Shown: piece by piece, positions 1-12,780 of the stretch
How the letters are laid out: each line of letters begins with the position of its first letter
Position numbering within the stretch: the stretch's first letter is position 1
NCBI RefSeq assembly: GCF_900497805.2
Contig: NW_020954556.1
Location: 29,035,671-29,099,670 of the forward strand
DNA: 64,000 bases
Direction of reading: 5' to 3'
From: Vombatus ursinus
Lineage: Eukaryota; Chordata; Mammalia; Diprotodontia; Vombatidae
Made by a program: the position numbers and the translations under genes
The notes under the pieces: generated by a model
The model's input: only the letters and a program-made list of their open reading frames with translations
Databases searched by the model: none
Told to the model about the DNA's origin: nothing

Positions 1-154
1 GAGAGGACCTGAGAGGTCATTATTCAAGAATAAAAAGCCTTTCATTTCACAAATAAGAAAATTAAGGTCCAGAAAAGTTAAGGCTGCCCTTCCAGCCTTT
101 TGATTCCCAAGGATGTGCTGAAGTACTTTTACTTTTTCAGTTATTTCACATGGC

Positions 155-300
155 AGCTCATTTTATCCTCAAAATAACTTTGTGAAGTGGATAGTGCAAG
201 TATCATTAACTCTATCATTATACAGGAGAAGGAAACTGAGACACAAAGAGTTGGAATGACTTGGCAAGGATTACACAAGTAATTAATGTACGGGGTGGGG
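155..300 (-). repeat. MIR-like CORE-SINE fragment
   Basis: A degraded antisense MIR/CORE-SINE: a segment like 'TTATCCTCAAAATAACTTTG' is followed by 'GGAAACTGAGACACAAAGAG' and 'GACTTGGCAAGGATTACACA', matching the order seen in antisense MIR. No TSD is visible. Sequence on either side (1-154 and 301-540) is not assigned. Confidence 0.5.
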
Positions 301-539
301 GACACAAATCTTCACTATTGTGTAAAGTCTATCTTTTCATTCAACAGTAATTCAGCCATCATTTATGCCAACTATGTTCCAGACACTGCTGGGCTCTATA
401 GGTATAAAGACAGAAATGTAATCATTAATTAAAAGGCTCTTTATTGCAATAGTCCAAATGATGAGATCCTGAACTAGAATGGCAGCCACGTAAGTGGAAA
501 GAAGGAGACAGAAGCAAAAGACATAGAGTTGAGAAGCTT

Positions 540-1700
540 TGGCAACTAATTGGATATAAGGGATAAGAGAAACAAAAGAGTTAAGAATAACCCTAAGGTT
601 GAGAACCTGGGGATAAGAAGACTGGTGCTGCTTTCAAAAGAAATAGGGAAATTAAGAAGAGGGGAAGATTAGGGGCTGGGGTGGTAATGGGAGAGACATA
701 GTTCTGTTTTAAACATGTTGAGTTTGAGGTGCCTACAGGACATACATTTGGAGATATCTGATAAGTAGCTAATGATGTAGGACTGGAGTTCAGAAGAGAG
801 AAGGGACTAGATAGGTAGATCTAGGAGTCAATTGTATTGAGATGATAGTTGAATCCATGAGAGATAATGAAATTACCAAGAAAGAGTGCAAAGAAAAAAG
901 CAACGAGGGATTAAGACAGAGCGCTGAGGTGATGATCCAGTTAAAAAAAAAAAGATGAAGAAAGAATAGCTAAATAGGTATGAGGACAACCCAGAGAAAA
1001 TGGTATTATAAAAAGCCCAGGAAGGAAAGAGAGTCCAAGAGAAAAGGGCTGGTCAACAATATGAAAGAAAAAGTCATAAGATTGGTCAGTTAAGAGATCA
1101 TTGGTAAACTTGGAGAGAACAGTCTCAGTTGTGTTGAGGTAAGAAACCAGATATCAAAGGGTTAAGAAATGAATGCGATGTGAGAAAGTAGAGATAATGA
1201 GCATAGAGAGCTTTTCCCTCAGAATTTGACTATAAAAGGGAAAAGAGATGTTCACTGTAGTTTGGCAAGATGTTAGGATCAAAGGGATTTTTTAAGGGAT
1301 GTTAAGATCTGGGTATAGTATTAGGGAAGTAGCTAGTTGATAAAGAAAAATTGACAATTAGAGAGAGAAAAGAAATGAGTGAAGGGGCAACCTCCAAAAA
1401 GACCTGGGAAGAGACAGGATCAAAGACAGAAGTAAGAGGAGCTGGCACATGCAAAAAGATGAGGCACCTCTTCCTCTGGTAATGGAACAAAGGAGGAGAG
1501 GCTATGCGATGATTTTGAGGTGACAATGCATAGGGTGAAGAAAAGAGGAGGCTCTCAATGGATGGTGTCACTTTTTTTTTTTTCAGCAAAGTTCTTGGTA
1601 AAGTCCTGTGGGGGGGTAGAATGGGAGATGCCATAAATGTCTTGAAAAGAGAAGAAATTATTTTGAACAGATATTTCCCTATGCTTCTGATCCATAGATC
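540..1700 (-). repeat. L2 LINE fragment, ORF2 region
   Basis: Read on the minus strand this follows the remembered L2 ORF2. The stretch around 705-760 is the antisense of the L2 phrase encoding 'HLKLNMSKTEL' (here 'AACATGTTGAGTTTGAGGTGCC'-like, cut short). The segments near 820-1100 follow in the expected L2 order, including the antisense of the region around 'HSHGFN'. The frame is closed many times, so it is an old dead copy. The 133-codon open frame on the minus strand at 1302-1703 lies in it and is not a gene. Confidence 0.68.
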
Positions 1701-2139
1701 CATGTGCAGGATGTAGCTGCATCTCTTCCCTTTCCCTTAACTCAGAGATCTCAGGAGAAGCTTTAGCAAGGCTACTCAGAGTAATTCACATAGCCTGGTC
1801 AGGATTTCCAGAGGGAAATGAGAGTCAGAGAAGCAACTGGAATGGGGGAAGAGATGCAGTACCAGTGTGCAAGAGTAAAACTCTAAGGCCTTTCTCCTTG
1901 CTGGGGGCCCAATGTAGGGTAAATATTATAAGTCATGTAGATTATACTGGTCCCTGGGAGAAGACCCACAAGAATGGGGAGCGGGTCCTGACTTACTGAT
2001 TCATATGTGAGTCTCTTCTGTATTTATTTGCTTTTTGTGGGGTTTTTTTTTAATCGGACCAGTGATTAAACTGGTGTAAGGGGCTGCTGATGAGGAAGGT
2101 CAATGAAGTTGGGCACCTGTTCTGCAACTTAAAGTCTTA

Positions 2140-2272
2140 AAAATTTGCTTGGAGACACTGAGAAATTAAGTGACTTGCCTGGAGCCACATAGTATATTTA
2201 AGAGGCAGAAACTGAAGCCTGGTCTTTCTGACCCTGAGTCCAACTTTCCACCCACTACACCATCCTACTTTT
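2140..2272 (-). repeat. MIR-like SINE fragment
   Basis: Antisense MIR-type core: 'GAGAAATTAAGTGACTTGCC', then 'GGAGCCACATAGTA', then 'GGTCTTTCTGACCCTGAGTC' and 'CACTACACCAT'. No intact ends are seen. Confidence 0.6.
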
Positions 2273-2279
2273 CTGTGTT

Positions 2280-3630
2280 CTTTGCTATATAAAACAAACT
2301 TGGTCTATGTTTTCAAGCCTTGTTAGGGTGAGTGCATATAAAGAGATCTGATGGCATTCCTTAGAGGCAATGCCATACACTAAAGTTCCCTAGTTCCAAC
2401 CTGGTAGATGCAAAAGAGCCAGGGAAGTTTAGAGGTCCCCAAAGTATACTCTGATCCTTTGTGTCAAGAGAAAACCTTTGATACATTAATCACATTATGC
2501 TCTCTCTCTCACACACACAGTATGCAGTATAATCACTATGAATCTGGAACCCCATGAACCCCAATTTGAAACAGAGTCTCTAAGAAAGAGACAAATGAAA
2601 TTGAGATACATGTGTCCATGGTTCAATTTCTCAAGGTGGTTTAACATGCATTGCATGAGAGTTCAGTCCAAAATTGGGCCCCCATAAGGGGGCCAGTTCA
2701 AAACTGGCTCAGTTTGGGATTTGGGGGTACAGCTTTATGTGCCCTTCAAAGAGTAGGTGTTCCCAAGGGGTGCCAATCAACCATGACTGGTCAACATACT
2801 AGGAGGTAAACCATATTAAAATGAGGTATTGAGTATGTGCTTTAGATCACAGTCCACAGGGGCCCGCCATCAAAGGAAACACTACCCCAAGTCTTGGAAG
2901 TCTGTCTCCACCCAAACCTGAGTAAGATAAAATCAATTCAGGCCTGGATTGGAATTGACCAAAATAAGAAGATTCAATGCAATCTCATTATCAGAGATGT
3001 CCTTCTGAAGAACTTTGGTCAGAAGGCTGGCAGGAGGGGAGCTCTGAATCTCCAAGACACAGATTACCAACAGTAATCATTTTTAACATCACATTATATA
3101 GTTGTTCTCTGGGATATTTCCATTAGACTAGCATGTCTTTCTTTTTCATTTTCTTCAGTTATTTTAACTAAAGATATAAAGTCCTCATACATATGTCTCT
3201 TTTCTTTCAGTAGATTTGATTAATATTCGTATTATTCCCCTTGATTTAAAGGATTGAAAACTCTTTAACGTAAGTTTGTCTTAACAACTTTCCAGATCCT
3301 TAATGCTGAGAACAGGGTGTATATTCAGAGAGAGGAAAATAAAAAGATTTTCACAACATATAAATGCAAGTTTATTTCAGCAGTCCAAGCTCAACATCTG
3401 TATTGAAAGATTCAGCTTTGAATTTGAAAAATATCAAGTAAAGATGGTCTCAGCATGAGAAATGCCTGTCAATTTTCCACATACAATAGTTGCTTTCTCT
3501 TTTAATATGTTATAGAAGGTGTTTTTCCAGTAATTTTTTTTCATGGTTATGCTTCTACAAAAGATATTTGGTAGTAACTGTTAACATTGATAACAGGTAC
3601 AAATAGCGAAAACAAGTTATAAGATTATAG
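2280..3630. other. Unassigned non-genic stretch
   Basis: No gene, RNA or confidently named repeat is recognised. Open frames of up to about 60 codons occur (for example 2894-3076), with no family resemblance. A short CT/CA-rich patch lies near 2502-2520. Confidence 0.4.
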
Positions 3631-3640
3631 CATTTAAACT

Positions 3641-3775
3641 TTTTTTTTTAAGAGGTTAAGTGACTTGCCCAGAGTCATACAGCTAGGAAGTATTATGTGT
3701 CTGAGGCTGGATTTGAACTGAGGTTCTCCTGCCACCAAGACCAGTGCTCTATCCACTGCACCACCTAGCTGCTCC
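3641..3775 (-). mobile_element. MAR1/WSINE-type SINE, antisense
   Basis: The poly-T head is followed by 'GAGGTTAAGTGACTTGCC' and ends 'CACCACCTAGCTGCTCC', the reverse complement of the SINE head. It is flanked by an imperfect duplication, CATTTAAACTTT before and CACTTAAACTTT after, which fits L1-driven insertion. The internal promoter boxes are tRNA-like, but this is not a tRNA gene. Confidence 0.85.
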
Positions 3776-4072
3776 AACACTTAAACTTTTTAAGGTTATA
3801 ACATAGTTAAAATCTTTCTCAGGTTGCTTATAGACTCCACGTTTTGATTCTTCCTATTTCTCAACTGAAGTCTGAAAATTTACACCAACATTCTTCTTAT
3901 CCCACAGGTGGTTAATGATTTTATGTAAAATTAATCAGAATTTGGATCAATTTAAAGATGTTACAGTATGGTATCTTCTGGCAAAAGTGATCATATGTTT
4001 CAAACAAGAAATCAGAACACATGGTATGACAAAGGATATTCCTTTTGAAAATTCACATTAAAGATTCATTTT

Positions 4073-4202
4073 GGGGGCAGTTAGGTGGGGCAGTGGATAG
4101 AGTACCGGCCCTGAAGTCAGGAGGACCTCAGACCAAACACTTGACACTTACTAGCTATGTGACTCTGGGCAAGTCGCTTAACCCCAATTGCCTAAAAAAA
4201 AA
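4073..4202 (+). mobile_element. MAR1/WSINE-type SINE
   Basis: Sense copy from 'GGGGGCAGTTAGGTGGGGC' to the A-tail after 'CCCCAATTGCC'. An exact 13-bp TSD AAAGATTCATTTT lies at 4060-4072 and 4203-4215, so both ends are firm. It lies about 165 bp upstream of the SNRPF copy and is an independent insertion. Confidence 0.92.
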
Positions 4203-4318
4203 AAAGATTCATTTTCTTTTTTGGAAATGAGGACTATCCTAGAAAATTCAGGAAACCTCTTTATATCTAAAATAGCTTATGATAGTGTGATTTCTATACT
4301 TAACAACCAGTGGGTTAA

Positions 4319-4627
<309 letters not shown>

Positions 4628-4639
4628 CATCTTTTCTGG

Positions 4640-6160
4640 GGTGGGGTGGGGTGGGGTAGGGATTTCTTTTGTATATTTCTAGAAATATACACAATTTCTA
4701 GAAATGTGCACGATTCAAACACTCAAATGAATCTGTGATCTCTTTGATTTCAGAGTTCTCTCCAGTGATGCAAATTGTAACCCTTCTACGTCTGCTCATC
4801 CTGCACATTGTCCATTTTCTCCTGTAAGTTCAACAGAAGGGGTCCAATTAACGTGCTTTCCTTATTTTCTTTTAACACCTCAAGGGTAACAGTGAAACAC
4901 TTTGACTAACCGTTTTCCATACCTTGCCCTAACAACATTGGCAGCCCATCATTTTTCCTATGGTACATTTCCTTAATGACATCTTTTATTCTTTTACTTC
5001 AAAATGGTTCCTTGGTTACTTATAATAGCCTGATCATTTATACTATGTGCTTCTCCTTTGCCCTCTTTGCAATATTCACTTTTAGTTCTCAGAAACCATT
5101 GTATTATATTTCATAGCCATACAGCAATACCTTTATGTCCTCAATGGTAAACAGTTTGCTACAGTAATCTTTATAAATCTTTTTTATTTTTCCTCTATTT
5201 GTTGTCCTCCTTCCATTTTCACCCTTAAATGCCTTTAGGCTGATTTTACTTAGCTAGAGCCAAGTTTTCTACAAACTAGATTTATCCACCACTGCTTCTC
5301 CATTTTAGGATGTGATCATCCAGCATTCTTCTCTGTAAGATTTGAGAATTGAATCTGTATTCTAAATTGATGTTGCCTATGGCCACCATCTCTCCACTTG
5401 GAAAACCAAATGTTTGCTAAGATGTTTTCTGGGCTCTTTTGGTAATGTTGTAGTAATCGCTATACATTGGTTTAATCTCTATATAAAATTATTATAAGTG
5501 TTAATGTCATTTCTGTCATCCCACTTTTCATTACTAATTACTTATTTTAAAAGTTCAGGATTGAGTTGTTTCAATCTGTTTATGACTGGTTTTTTTTTCC
5601 AGTATTTTCTTCTTTTTCTTCTGATTTTGATCCTTCACAAAATCCTAATCTAATGTTTCATTGTGTTCTAGGTTGACCTTCAATTCTTATAGTCTATGCC
5701 AGTAGAATACCAACTCTGGCATGTTCTATCAGGTTGGAAAAGCTTTGAGTATATGCCCCAGCAATAAAACCATCTGCTTTCAGGAGAACAACCTAATTAA
5801 TTATGGATAGGCTCATCACCAATAGGCTGGCTATTTAGTGGTGATTTTTTTGGCAATGGAAGCCCATAAAATAAAGATAAATACAAAATAGGTTCAAAAA
5901 AATCTCAGAGGACCAATGACTAATAATTTATTGAAAGTACTCAGTAGATAAGAAAGCTTAGAAAATATTGGCTAAAAATTGATAGCATATAACTTATAAG
6001 ATGCTAGAAGAATATAAAATGCTTGAATCGGACTCAGACAAATGAAAATAATTGTATTAATTTTTGTGGTCATAATAATAATGATGGTGGATTCAAGGGT
6101 TTTGTAAAACTTAGAGTGTTACATGAATGCAAATTATTATTATCATTAGATTTCTTCCCC
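4640..6160. other. Unassigned, possibly old LINE remains
   Basis: Begins with a G-rich repeat (GGGGTGGGGTGGGGTGGGG-like, about 4638-4660) that may be the tail of the SNRPF transcript copy or local slippage. The rest is AT-rich, without a usable frame. Parts may be antisense LINE, but I could not match a family with confidence. Confidence 0.35.
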
Positions 6161-6178
6161 CCCAGAAAATAAAACCCT

Positions 6179-6302
6179 GTAGACAGAGCACAGGCCCTGG
6201 AGTCAGGAGGACCTGGGTTCAAATCTGGCCTCAGACACTTGACACTTTTTAGCTGTGTGCCCCGGGCAAGTCACTTCACCCCATTGCCTAGCTAAAAAAA
6301 TA
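6179..6302 (+). mobile_element. MAR1/WSINE-type SINE, 5'-truncated
   Basis: Sense SINE lacking the GGGCAGCTAGGTGG head; it starts at 'AGACAGAGCACAGGCC' and runs to an A-rich tail. The 13-bp duplication AAAATAAAACCCT at 6166-6178 and 6303-6315 fixes both ends. Confidence 0.88.
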
Positions 6303-6439
6303 AAAATAAAACCCTTTAAAGTTTTTATTACTGATAAGTTAGTGAGAATGATAGGAGGTAATATAGTCTTATTTCTATAACACTAGGTCTTGAGACCTAA
6401 TTTGTTTTCCTAGTTCTGCCTGTTGGCAGGGGGAAAATT

Positions 6440-8160
6440 GTGAATTTAGCTTTAAAACTCTGTTCTTCTTTAACATTCCTTACTGGATATATGTTGCAGC
6501 ATGCTCACACCCACCATGTGCCTGTCCATTGCCTGATACGTATCTTCTATTATTTGGAGACCATAATTATCCATGTCTTGCAGCCATATAACAACACTGA
6601 TAGAGTAATTTTATTAGATAGAACTTTGTTTCCAGAAGAAGATTGAGGGTCATTAAAGGAATTTTCAATTTCCTGAAAGCAAATCAGTCTGCTCTTCTCT
6701 CCTTTTTAGTTCTGGCTCAACTTGTCCATTTATGCTGTCTGTCCCAGGTATACATACTATTAGATGAGCCATCTGAAGTGACCATCCAATTGTATGCTAT
6801 AATCCAGGCAATAGTCATTCTCCTATATTTGGTCTTTCTGTATGAATGATGAGACTATACTCTACTGAATGGTAACGAATTTCTCCCAGGAGGCTTTGCA
6901 GTGTTTCAGGGCTTGATGCCACCAGCACAATGTGGTAACAGATGCCAAGAGACTCTCTTCCAGGGCTTGATACAAACAACACAATGTTATTTGAAAACAG
7001 GAGCATTTGGAGTAGGAATTCACCCTCCACATGAAATCCTTCTTTAATTTGGAGTCCATAATGGAGCTCCTCTACTACGGTGGCTAACACCTTTGGCAAA
7101 CATACATCTTGATACTATGCCTTGCTTGATATTTATGTGCAGAAGTCATTGCACAATGTCATTTGTTATTTAGGACACTGCATCTTTCAAGGGATCTTGA
7201 ATAATTTTGATGTATGTGTAGCACATACTCTAAGGCAACTATCTCAACTCACACTCCCATTGATGAGTGGGGTCCTTAGATCATGTCTACTACATCCTCT
7301 TGGGGCTCTAAGGATATCCTTGATGGGCTGGAAGTTGACTTTTCTAGTGCTATGGCCCATAAGCCCCTGTGCTTTCTGCCATGATTATCAGTTGATATCA
7401 CTTAATCATAGCCAATTAGCTTTTCGAAAGGTGTATTTACTAAGTGAGTATAGTACAACACATCACCCCCAAAAGTTTGAGACACATTCTCCCACAAATA
7501 TGTACAGAGTTAGCGGAAAGTGGGCTCAAGCTTAGAGAACACTTGTCACAAAGGGGTAAGTCATAGTTCCTGCAAATCCTTTTTATTGAAATCCTCAAAA
7601 TATTCCCCTTAGATATGGAATAGCTTTTCTATTGGGATCTTTGTACAATTTTAAATCTGATCTCCTTATCTCATCTAATTTCTCCATGGCTTTCATTGCT
7701 GATCTGGAGATACTGCTATGATGTGTAGAGGGAGCCCTAAGTACTCTATACCCTTTAAAACTCAGAAGCTTCTCCTTTGGCCAAGGCAAGGATGAGGATA
7801 GATGCAGCTAATGCCAAGGTGCTCTTTCCCTTCAAATAATTTCTCCTCAGGAATTTGTCTGGAATGCTCTTTCCTGGCTCACTACTCACTCAGATCTCCT
7901 TGGTTTTGAACTAGTTCCTGGTTTTATACAAGATACCCATCATATGACCAACTAGTCCAGTCAATCAGAATAGACTTCCTATCAATGTCATTCCAATTTA
8001 TGAAGGACTTTTTTGTATTTAGTCCAAAGCCTATGATTTATTGATTCAAAAGAGAGATGTTTTCATCTAGTTATTTGTTATTTATGAAACTTTCTTTCAA
8101 AGGATTTTGAATGATTTTGATTGGGGTTTAGCATCTTGACACATACTTTAAATGGAGCAG
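6440..8160 (-). repeat. RTE-clade LINE fragment (reverse transcriptase)
   Basis: Minus-strand translation between about 7100 and 6650 gives, in order, ATVVEELHYGLQIKEGF, a DDIVLF/HIVLVASSPETLQSLLGE region (the RT catalytic block, with the DD degraded) and, across frames, a YLGQT-like motif followed by EPELKRR. This order (ADDIVL..., YLGQ..., E..RI/KRR) is typical of RTE/BovB-type RT. The catalytic block appears partly duplicated (6903-6940 against 6963-7000). Upstream, 7600-7790 carries an open 64-codon minus frame (KEKLLSFKGYRVLRAP...) that I cannot place. Outer limits are approximate and the copy is inactive. Confidence 0.65.
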
Positions 8161-8169
8161 AGTAAATTG

Positions 8170-9560
8170 ATTGATTTATTCAATTAATCCCTACCCTTAC
8201 ATGTGGATGGGAGACACCTTATTGGAAGAGACATTAAGTACTGTTTATATTCTAAACCAGTGTTGCCTTGACCTACCATTTCTTTCCGCTGGGCAAGGAC
8301 GTCAAGTATTTTTTGACAAAGGAACTTTTGAGGGACTTTTTTTGTCTCCTTGCTATGGCAATACTCCTGTATAAAATTATTACAACAGACACTGCTATGA
8401 TTTAACTCCTCTAGCAATACGCCCCCTATTGGCCATTGGACAAAGACATCATATTTAAAGTACCAGGAGTCAAATGAAAGTTCATAGATGGCCTAAAAAC
8501 TGTGTGATTCTCAGTACCCTGTACTCTCTCTTCCTCTACCACTCAGAAACAGAAGGGAGCCACACAGAACAGAAGGTCATTTTACACTTTGCTTCATGAC
8601 ATGGATTGATATAGTGAAAAAATTCATCACCAAGCGGCCAGCATACCAGAAATGAGCCTATTTGTACTTAACTAAATTGGTCTATAGAAAGCAGACCTAC
8701 TCTATTGCCAGACCATATTGCAGACTTTCAAGTATGGTGGAGACTGACAGAGCTTGGATTTTGCTGGAATAGTATCAGATACCCCAGCCTCACCTCCACA
8801 CTGCAGTACAACATCAAAGTAGGTCTTTATGGAGGAGCACTGCTTACTTCAGAATTTAAAATTCTTTCTGAGCAATGTATAAGGTAGGTAATACAGCAAC
8901 AAATACTAAAGAAGTATTTATACTAATAAGATTATATTAATAATAATTATCCTATTATATTATCAATAATATTACACTAAAGTATAACATTAATAGCATG
9001 TAGCATAATATTAATTATTAATTAATATTAATAAAAATTTTGTGTTTAGTCTTTCCTCCACTAAAGTATATCATAATTACTTATGTGATACCTTAAATTT
9101 GTTTATTAGTAATTTCATGTAGGAATTATCTCCCCATTAGGAATATAATCTTCTTAAGAGTAAAATTTTTCCTCTGTACCTTGTGTACCTAACTCTAACT
9201 AGACACTTAAATAAATGCATATTGAAAACAACCATCACCATCACAACCCACTGTAGAGATAAATCTGGTCTTAGCACATTATAATAGTAAGAGCTCTTTT
9301 GACCAAGAACATTATTTCACTCTATTGTTAGTATAAAAATTTAGCTGAAAAACATATTCAGAGGTATCCTTTTAAAAACAAAAACCCTTGATAAATGTAG
9401 AGACCAAGTAATAGAAAAACCTCATTTCAAGCCAAATGTTTGACATTTGAATACTATGAAATTAAACTAGGAATAAAATTTTTATTAAAAAAAAGTAAAA
9501 GGAACCTTTTTTTAAAGGTTGAAAATGGAACCCTGTGAAAGAACTATATCAATTAGAATA
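8170..9560. other. Unassigned AT-rich stretch
   Basis: No gene or confident repeat. An AT-rich run of TAATATTA-like words lies at about 8910-9040. A possible L2 3'-end trace ('CCCATTAGGAATATAATCTT' to 'AAATAAATGCATATTG') lies at about 9130-9220. Short open frames at 8171-8417 and 8705-8887 show no family resemblance. Confidence 0.35.
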
Positions 9561-9960
9561 ACAAATGAAATTTAAATGAAACTCCATTTCTTGTTGCAAG
9601 AGAGAGAGACTGTATTACATCAGTACATCAAAATCAAATTCAGAAAACGCATCTGGAAAAGAAAGCTTTTCAATATCAAGCGAGAAACTTCAAGGCCTGG
9701 TTTTGTGCGTATGGGCCAACGTATATCTCCCATTCACTTGTGGAAGAACTTAAGTCACAGTGGCCTCCAATAAAAGTATGGACAAGCCATTTGGGATGTC
9801 AGAATGAAAAAGAATCTGACAGAGAAAGAAAAATAAAAGCACTATTCAAGTTCATGTAGCTAACACTGAAATGGTTCTTCTTTTCTGACTCTGAGTAACA
9901 TACTCTGACTACTCTTTCTACAGATTTAAAAACCAGGTGGAGTTGAGGTAGAGGACAATA

Positions 9961-10336
9961 GTTGGAATAGAATTTAAACTTCTTGAGGTCAGGGACTGTA
10001 ATGTTTTTGTCTTTGTATCTAGTACAATGCCTGACCTATGGTTAATTGTTACTTAGTTTTTCAGTCGTGTCCTGCTCTTCATGACCCCATGGACTATTGT
10101 CCATGGATTTTTCTTGAGAAAGATACTGGAGTGGTTTACCATTTCTTCTCCAATGTGCCCCCACTTTACCAGATGAGAAACTGAGGCAAATAGGGGTTAA
10201 GTGACTTGCCCAGGGTCATACAGCTAGTAAGTGTCTGAGGTCAAATTTGAACTCAGATCTTCCTGATTTCAGGCCCAGCACTACCTGTGCCCCCTGACCT
10301 ATGGTAGGTATTTAATAAATGCTTGCTGAATTAAAG
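9961..10336 (+). repeat. L2 3' end, split by a SINE
   Basis: 'TTAAACTTCTTGAGGTCAGG', 'TTTGTCTTTGTATCTAGTAC', 'GGTATTTAATAAATGCTTG' is the standard L2 3' terminus. It is interrupted by the SINE at 10043-10292, whose TSD lies in the L2 sequence. Confidence 0.8.
10043..10292 (-). mobile_element. Long tRNA-type marsupial SINE, antisense, inside L2
   Basis: This is the longer SINE version with the extra 3' part (antisense 'GACCCCATGGACTATTGTCC', 'GGAGTGGTTTACCATTTC', 'GATGAGAAACTGAGGC', 'AAGTGACTTGCCCAGGGTC'). An exact 13-bp TSD CCTGACCTATGGT lies at 10030-10042 and 10293-10305, in the L2 tail. Confidence 0.9.
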
Positions 10337-10424
10337 AAGGATGTGAGGACATGGCAAGATCAATGAAAGATTTTTTTTAAGACTAGGAGAGATTTAATCA
10401 TATTTATAATATTTATACATTAAG

Positions 10425-10522
10425 AGGGAAAGATAAAAGAGATACAGAGAGATGGGGAGAAGAGAGATAAGCAGACAGAGACAGAGAGAAGCAGAGGGAG
10501 AGAGGAAGAGAAAGAAAAGAAG

Positions 10523-10561
<39 letters not shown>

Positions 10562-10565
10562 GCAG
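10425..10565 (+). repeat. GA-rich low-complexity tract
   Basis: Runs of GAGAGAGA with interruptions. It gives rise to artificial serine/leucine-rich open frames on the minus strand at 10413-10679, which are not genes. Confidence 0.9.
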
Positions 10566-10644
10566 GAGTAGGGGAAAGAAGAGAGATATTAAAAAGAAAT
10601 TGGAGATGAAATAGATGCAGCAAGCTTCTGAAGGAGATAATAAA

Positions 10645-10868
10645 ATGCCAACATTTACATAGTACTTTGAGGTTTGCAAAGCACTTTACATGTATTATCT
10701 CACTTGATCCTCACCCTACCTGTGAGGTAGGTGCTACTCCTGTCTTCATTTTACAGAAGAAACTGAGCAACATTAAGGGTCTTGCTCAGGGCCACACAGA
10801 CAGTAAATGTCTGAGGCAAGATTCAAACTCAGTGCTTCTGAACTCTGAGGCTAGTGCTCTATCCAGCA
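10645..10868 (-). repeat. MIR-like CORE-SINE
   Basis: Antisense order is intact: 'GTTTGCAAAGCACTTTACAT', 'ATCTCACTTGATCCTCACCC', 'CATTTTACAGAAGAAACTGA', 'CAGGGCCACACAGACAGTAA', 'CTAGTGCTCTATCCA'. It covers most of a CORE-SINE length. Confidence 0.75.
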
Positions 10869-11039
10869 TACCCCATGGATCGAGGACACTAGTGGAGGGG
10901 TTAGACTTGGAGGGCCACCTCATCATCTGAGACTAGAAGTAAGACAAAGGATGGGTGAAAGCAAAGAGAGCTAGAAAAGACCTAAAGTTCAATCTAGCTC
11001 AACCCCCTCATTTTATAGATTTATATACCTAGGTACAAT

Positions 11040-12780
11040 AGAACTTTCCAATAAATAACCCCCCAAACCAACCACTCCTCAAACTCTTAAAACAATTCAG
11101 TGAAACCACCTAACAGAGCAATCATGACTCCAAGTACTTGGCACTTTCCACTTTCTCTGTTTACTGATTATTAACAGAAAGGATGTGTCCTTTAACTTTA
11201 ATATCTTGGTACCAACATTGTTCTGTTGTATGTGACCTGTGTTTTATTGCCTTTTAGCACCATCTTTATTTACATTATTTCATTAATTGTGTGCATTATT
11301 TTGACTTTGCTTTCTTTGTGCCTTATCAGTTCATACAAAAAAAGGTTTTAAGATACGGAAATGAGAGATGAGAGATGAGGGAGCTTATGATGGATGGCCT
11401 CAAACATTTCAGTAAAATAAGTGAGGAAATCATCTGCTGAGGGAGAGTGGAGTAGGGGGCTAAGCTGGGGTCATCAGAAAAAAAAATGGTTTATAAAAGC
11501 CTATATGGGGAGTGTAAAAGGGTGTCATTCTCTGTGTAACAGGGCCCATTTGAGGTTGTATAGTATGAATTTGTAGTAGACCAAGTCAGTAAGATTCGTG
11601 ACTTCTACTAGCACCCTCTTATGGCTTGAGAATAGGAGTAGAGAAAGCCAATGGTTAAGAACCATCAAGATTGAAATTGAAAGGTTGTTGGGATGAGGAA
11701 TTAGAAGAAAGTGGCCAGTGCTTTGTTGAATGACTAACTAGATGATCTAAACTGTAAGTAGAAGGAGAAAATAAGAGGATTCCAGCAGGAGAGAATGAAT
11801 TTTTCTCCTTGAATTTTGTCCCCACCCCCATAAAAATGTCTTTCCTTTTTTCAGAACTAAAAAGGATCTTGATCTTACCCTTGTAAGGGGTTTATATTGA
11901 ATAAATGAATGTTCTTGAATGTCCAGGATCTTGCACAGAAAAGGGGCCAGCCTAAGAGGTCTTAAACTAAAAGACATGATGACCTCTTTGTGAAATCTCT
12001 TTATGAGGTGCAAAAGTCTCTTAGTTAATCAGAAATTAAACAAGAAAGAAAACATCATAGGATGACTAATGAGAGGCTACTCCCTCAGAATGCTGATAAA
12101 TACAAGGAACAGCCATAATTTCACTTTAATTTTATTGAGAAGTTTAATAAATTCATATATATGTTTAATTTTTCTCCATTTAATTCTTTTGTGTTGATTT
12201 AAATTTTTTTCTTCTCTTTTAAATCACCATGTAGTTCTTGTGATTTGTTTTGCTCACAGTCTCTTCCCATACTCTTTCTACCCCTTTACCCCCGCCCAAA
12301 TTCTTTAAATTTATTTTTATTGTTATTCTTTTTTTTTTGCCCTTTCCTTTTGTAGTACAGATTATTATTCAATATATAATCCTCCCTGCCCTGATCCCAG
12401 TCCCAACCATTCACTGTCTTGGTTTGATTATTATTTATTTGTGGCATCTCTTTTCAAAAAATGTTAAATTACTTCATCCCCAAACAAGCTACTCTGGAAT
12501 CTATGGGCTTTGTGATTACACATTCTTTCTTTATTCTCTCTGAGACCTTCCTACTAGATGGAGCCTCTGGAAGAAAAAAATTTGCTCCCTCCTTTATATT
12601 GCTCAGATATTGTGGGTGATTACAGATATCATTATGTTCCTTCTCCATCTCTTTTTGTTCCTTTGTCTTTTTAAAGGGCTTCATTGGAAGACACTCAATC
12701 CCACAAATACTGATTAATGAAGGAAGAAATGTAGTCTAGTGGAAGACAATCTGTTTGCCTTGATAAAGAACCAAAACTAT
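11040..12780. other. Unassigned stretch with possible old L1/L2 remains
   Basis: 11,270-11,340 resembles an old antisense L1 3' piece ('TGCCTTATCAGTTCATAC'). 11,390-11,470 may be L2 antisense. 12,110-12,550 is T-rich with no firm match. No gene is recognised; open frames of up to 97 codons (12,250-12,543) are low-complexity hydrophobic reads of T-rich DNA. Confidence 0.35.

Noticed and set aside
4073-4202. tRNA gene, from A-box and B-box-like words here and in the other SINE copies
   Set aside because: The words belong to tRNA-derived SINEs with A-tails and TSDs; no cloverleaf of tRNA length is present.
10413-10679. Leu/Ser-rich minus frames
   Set aside because: Translation of a (GA)n low-complexity tract.
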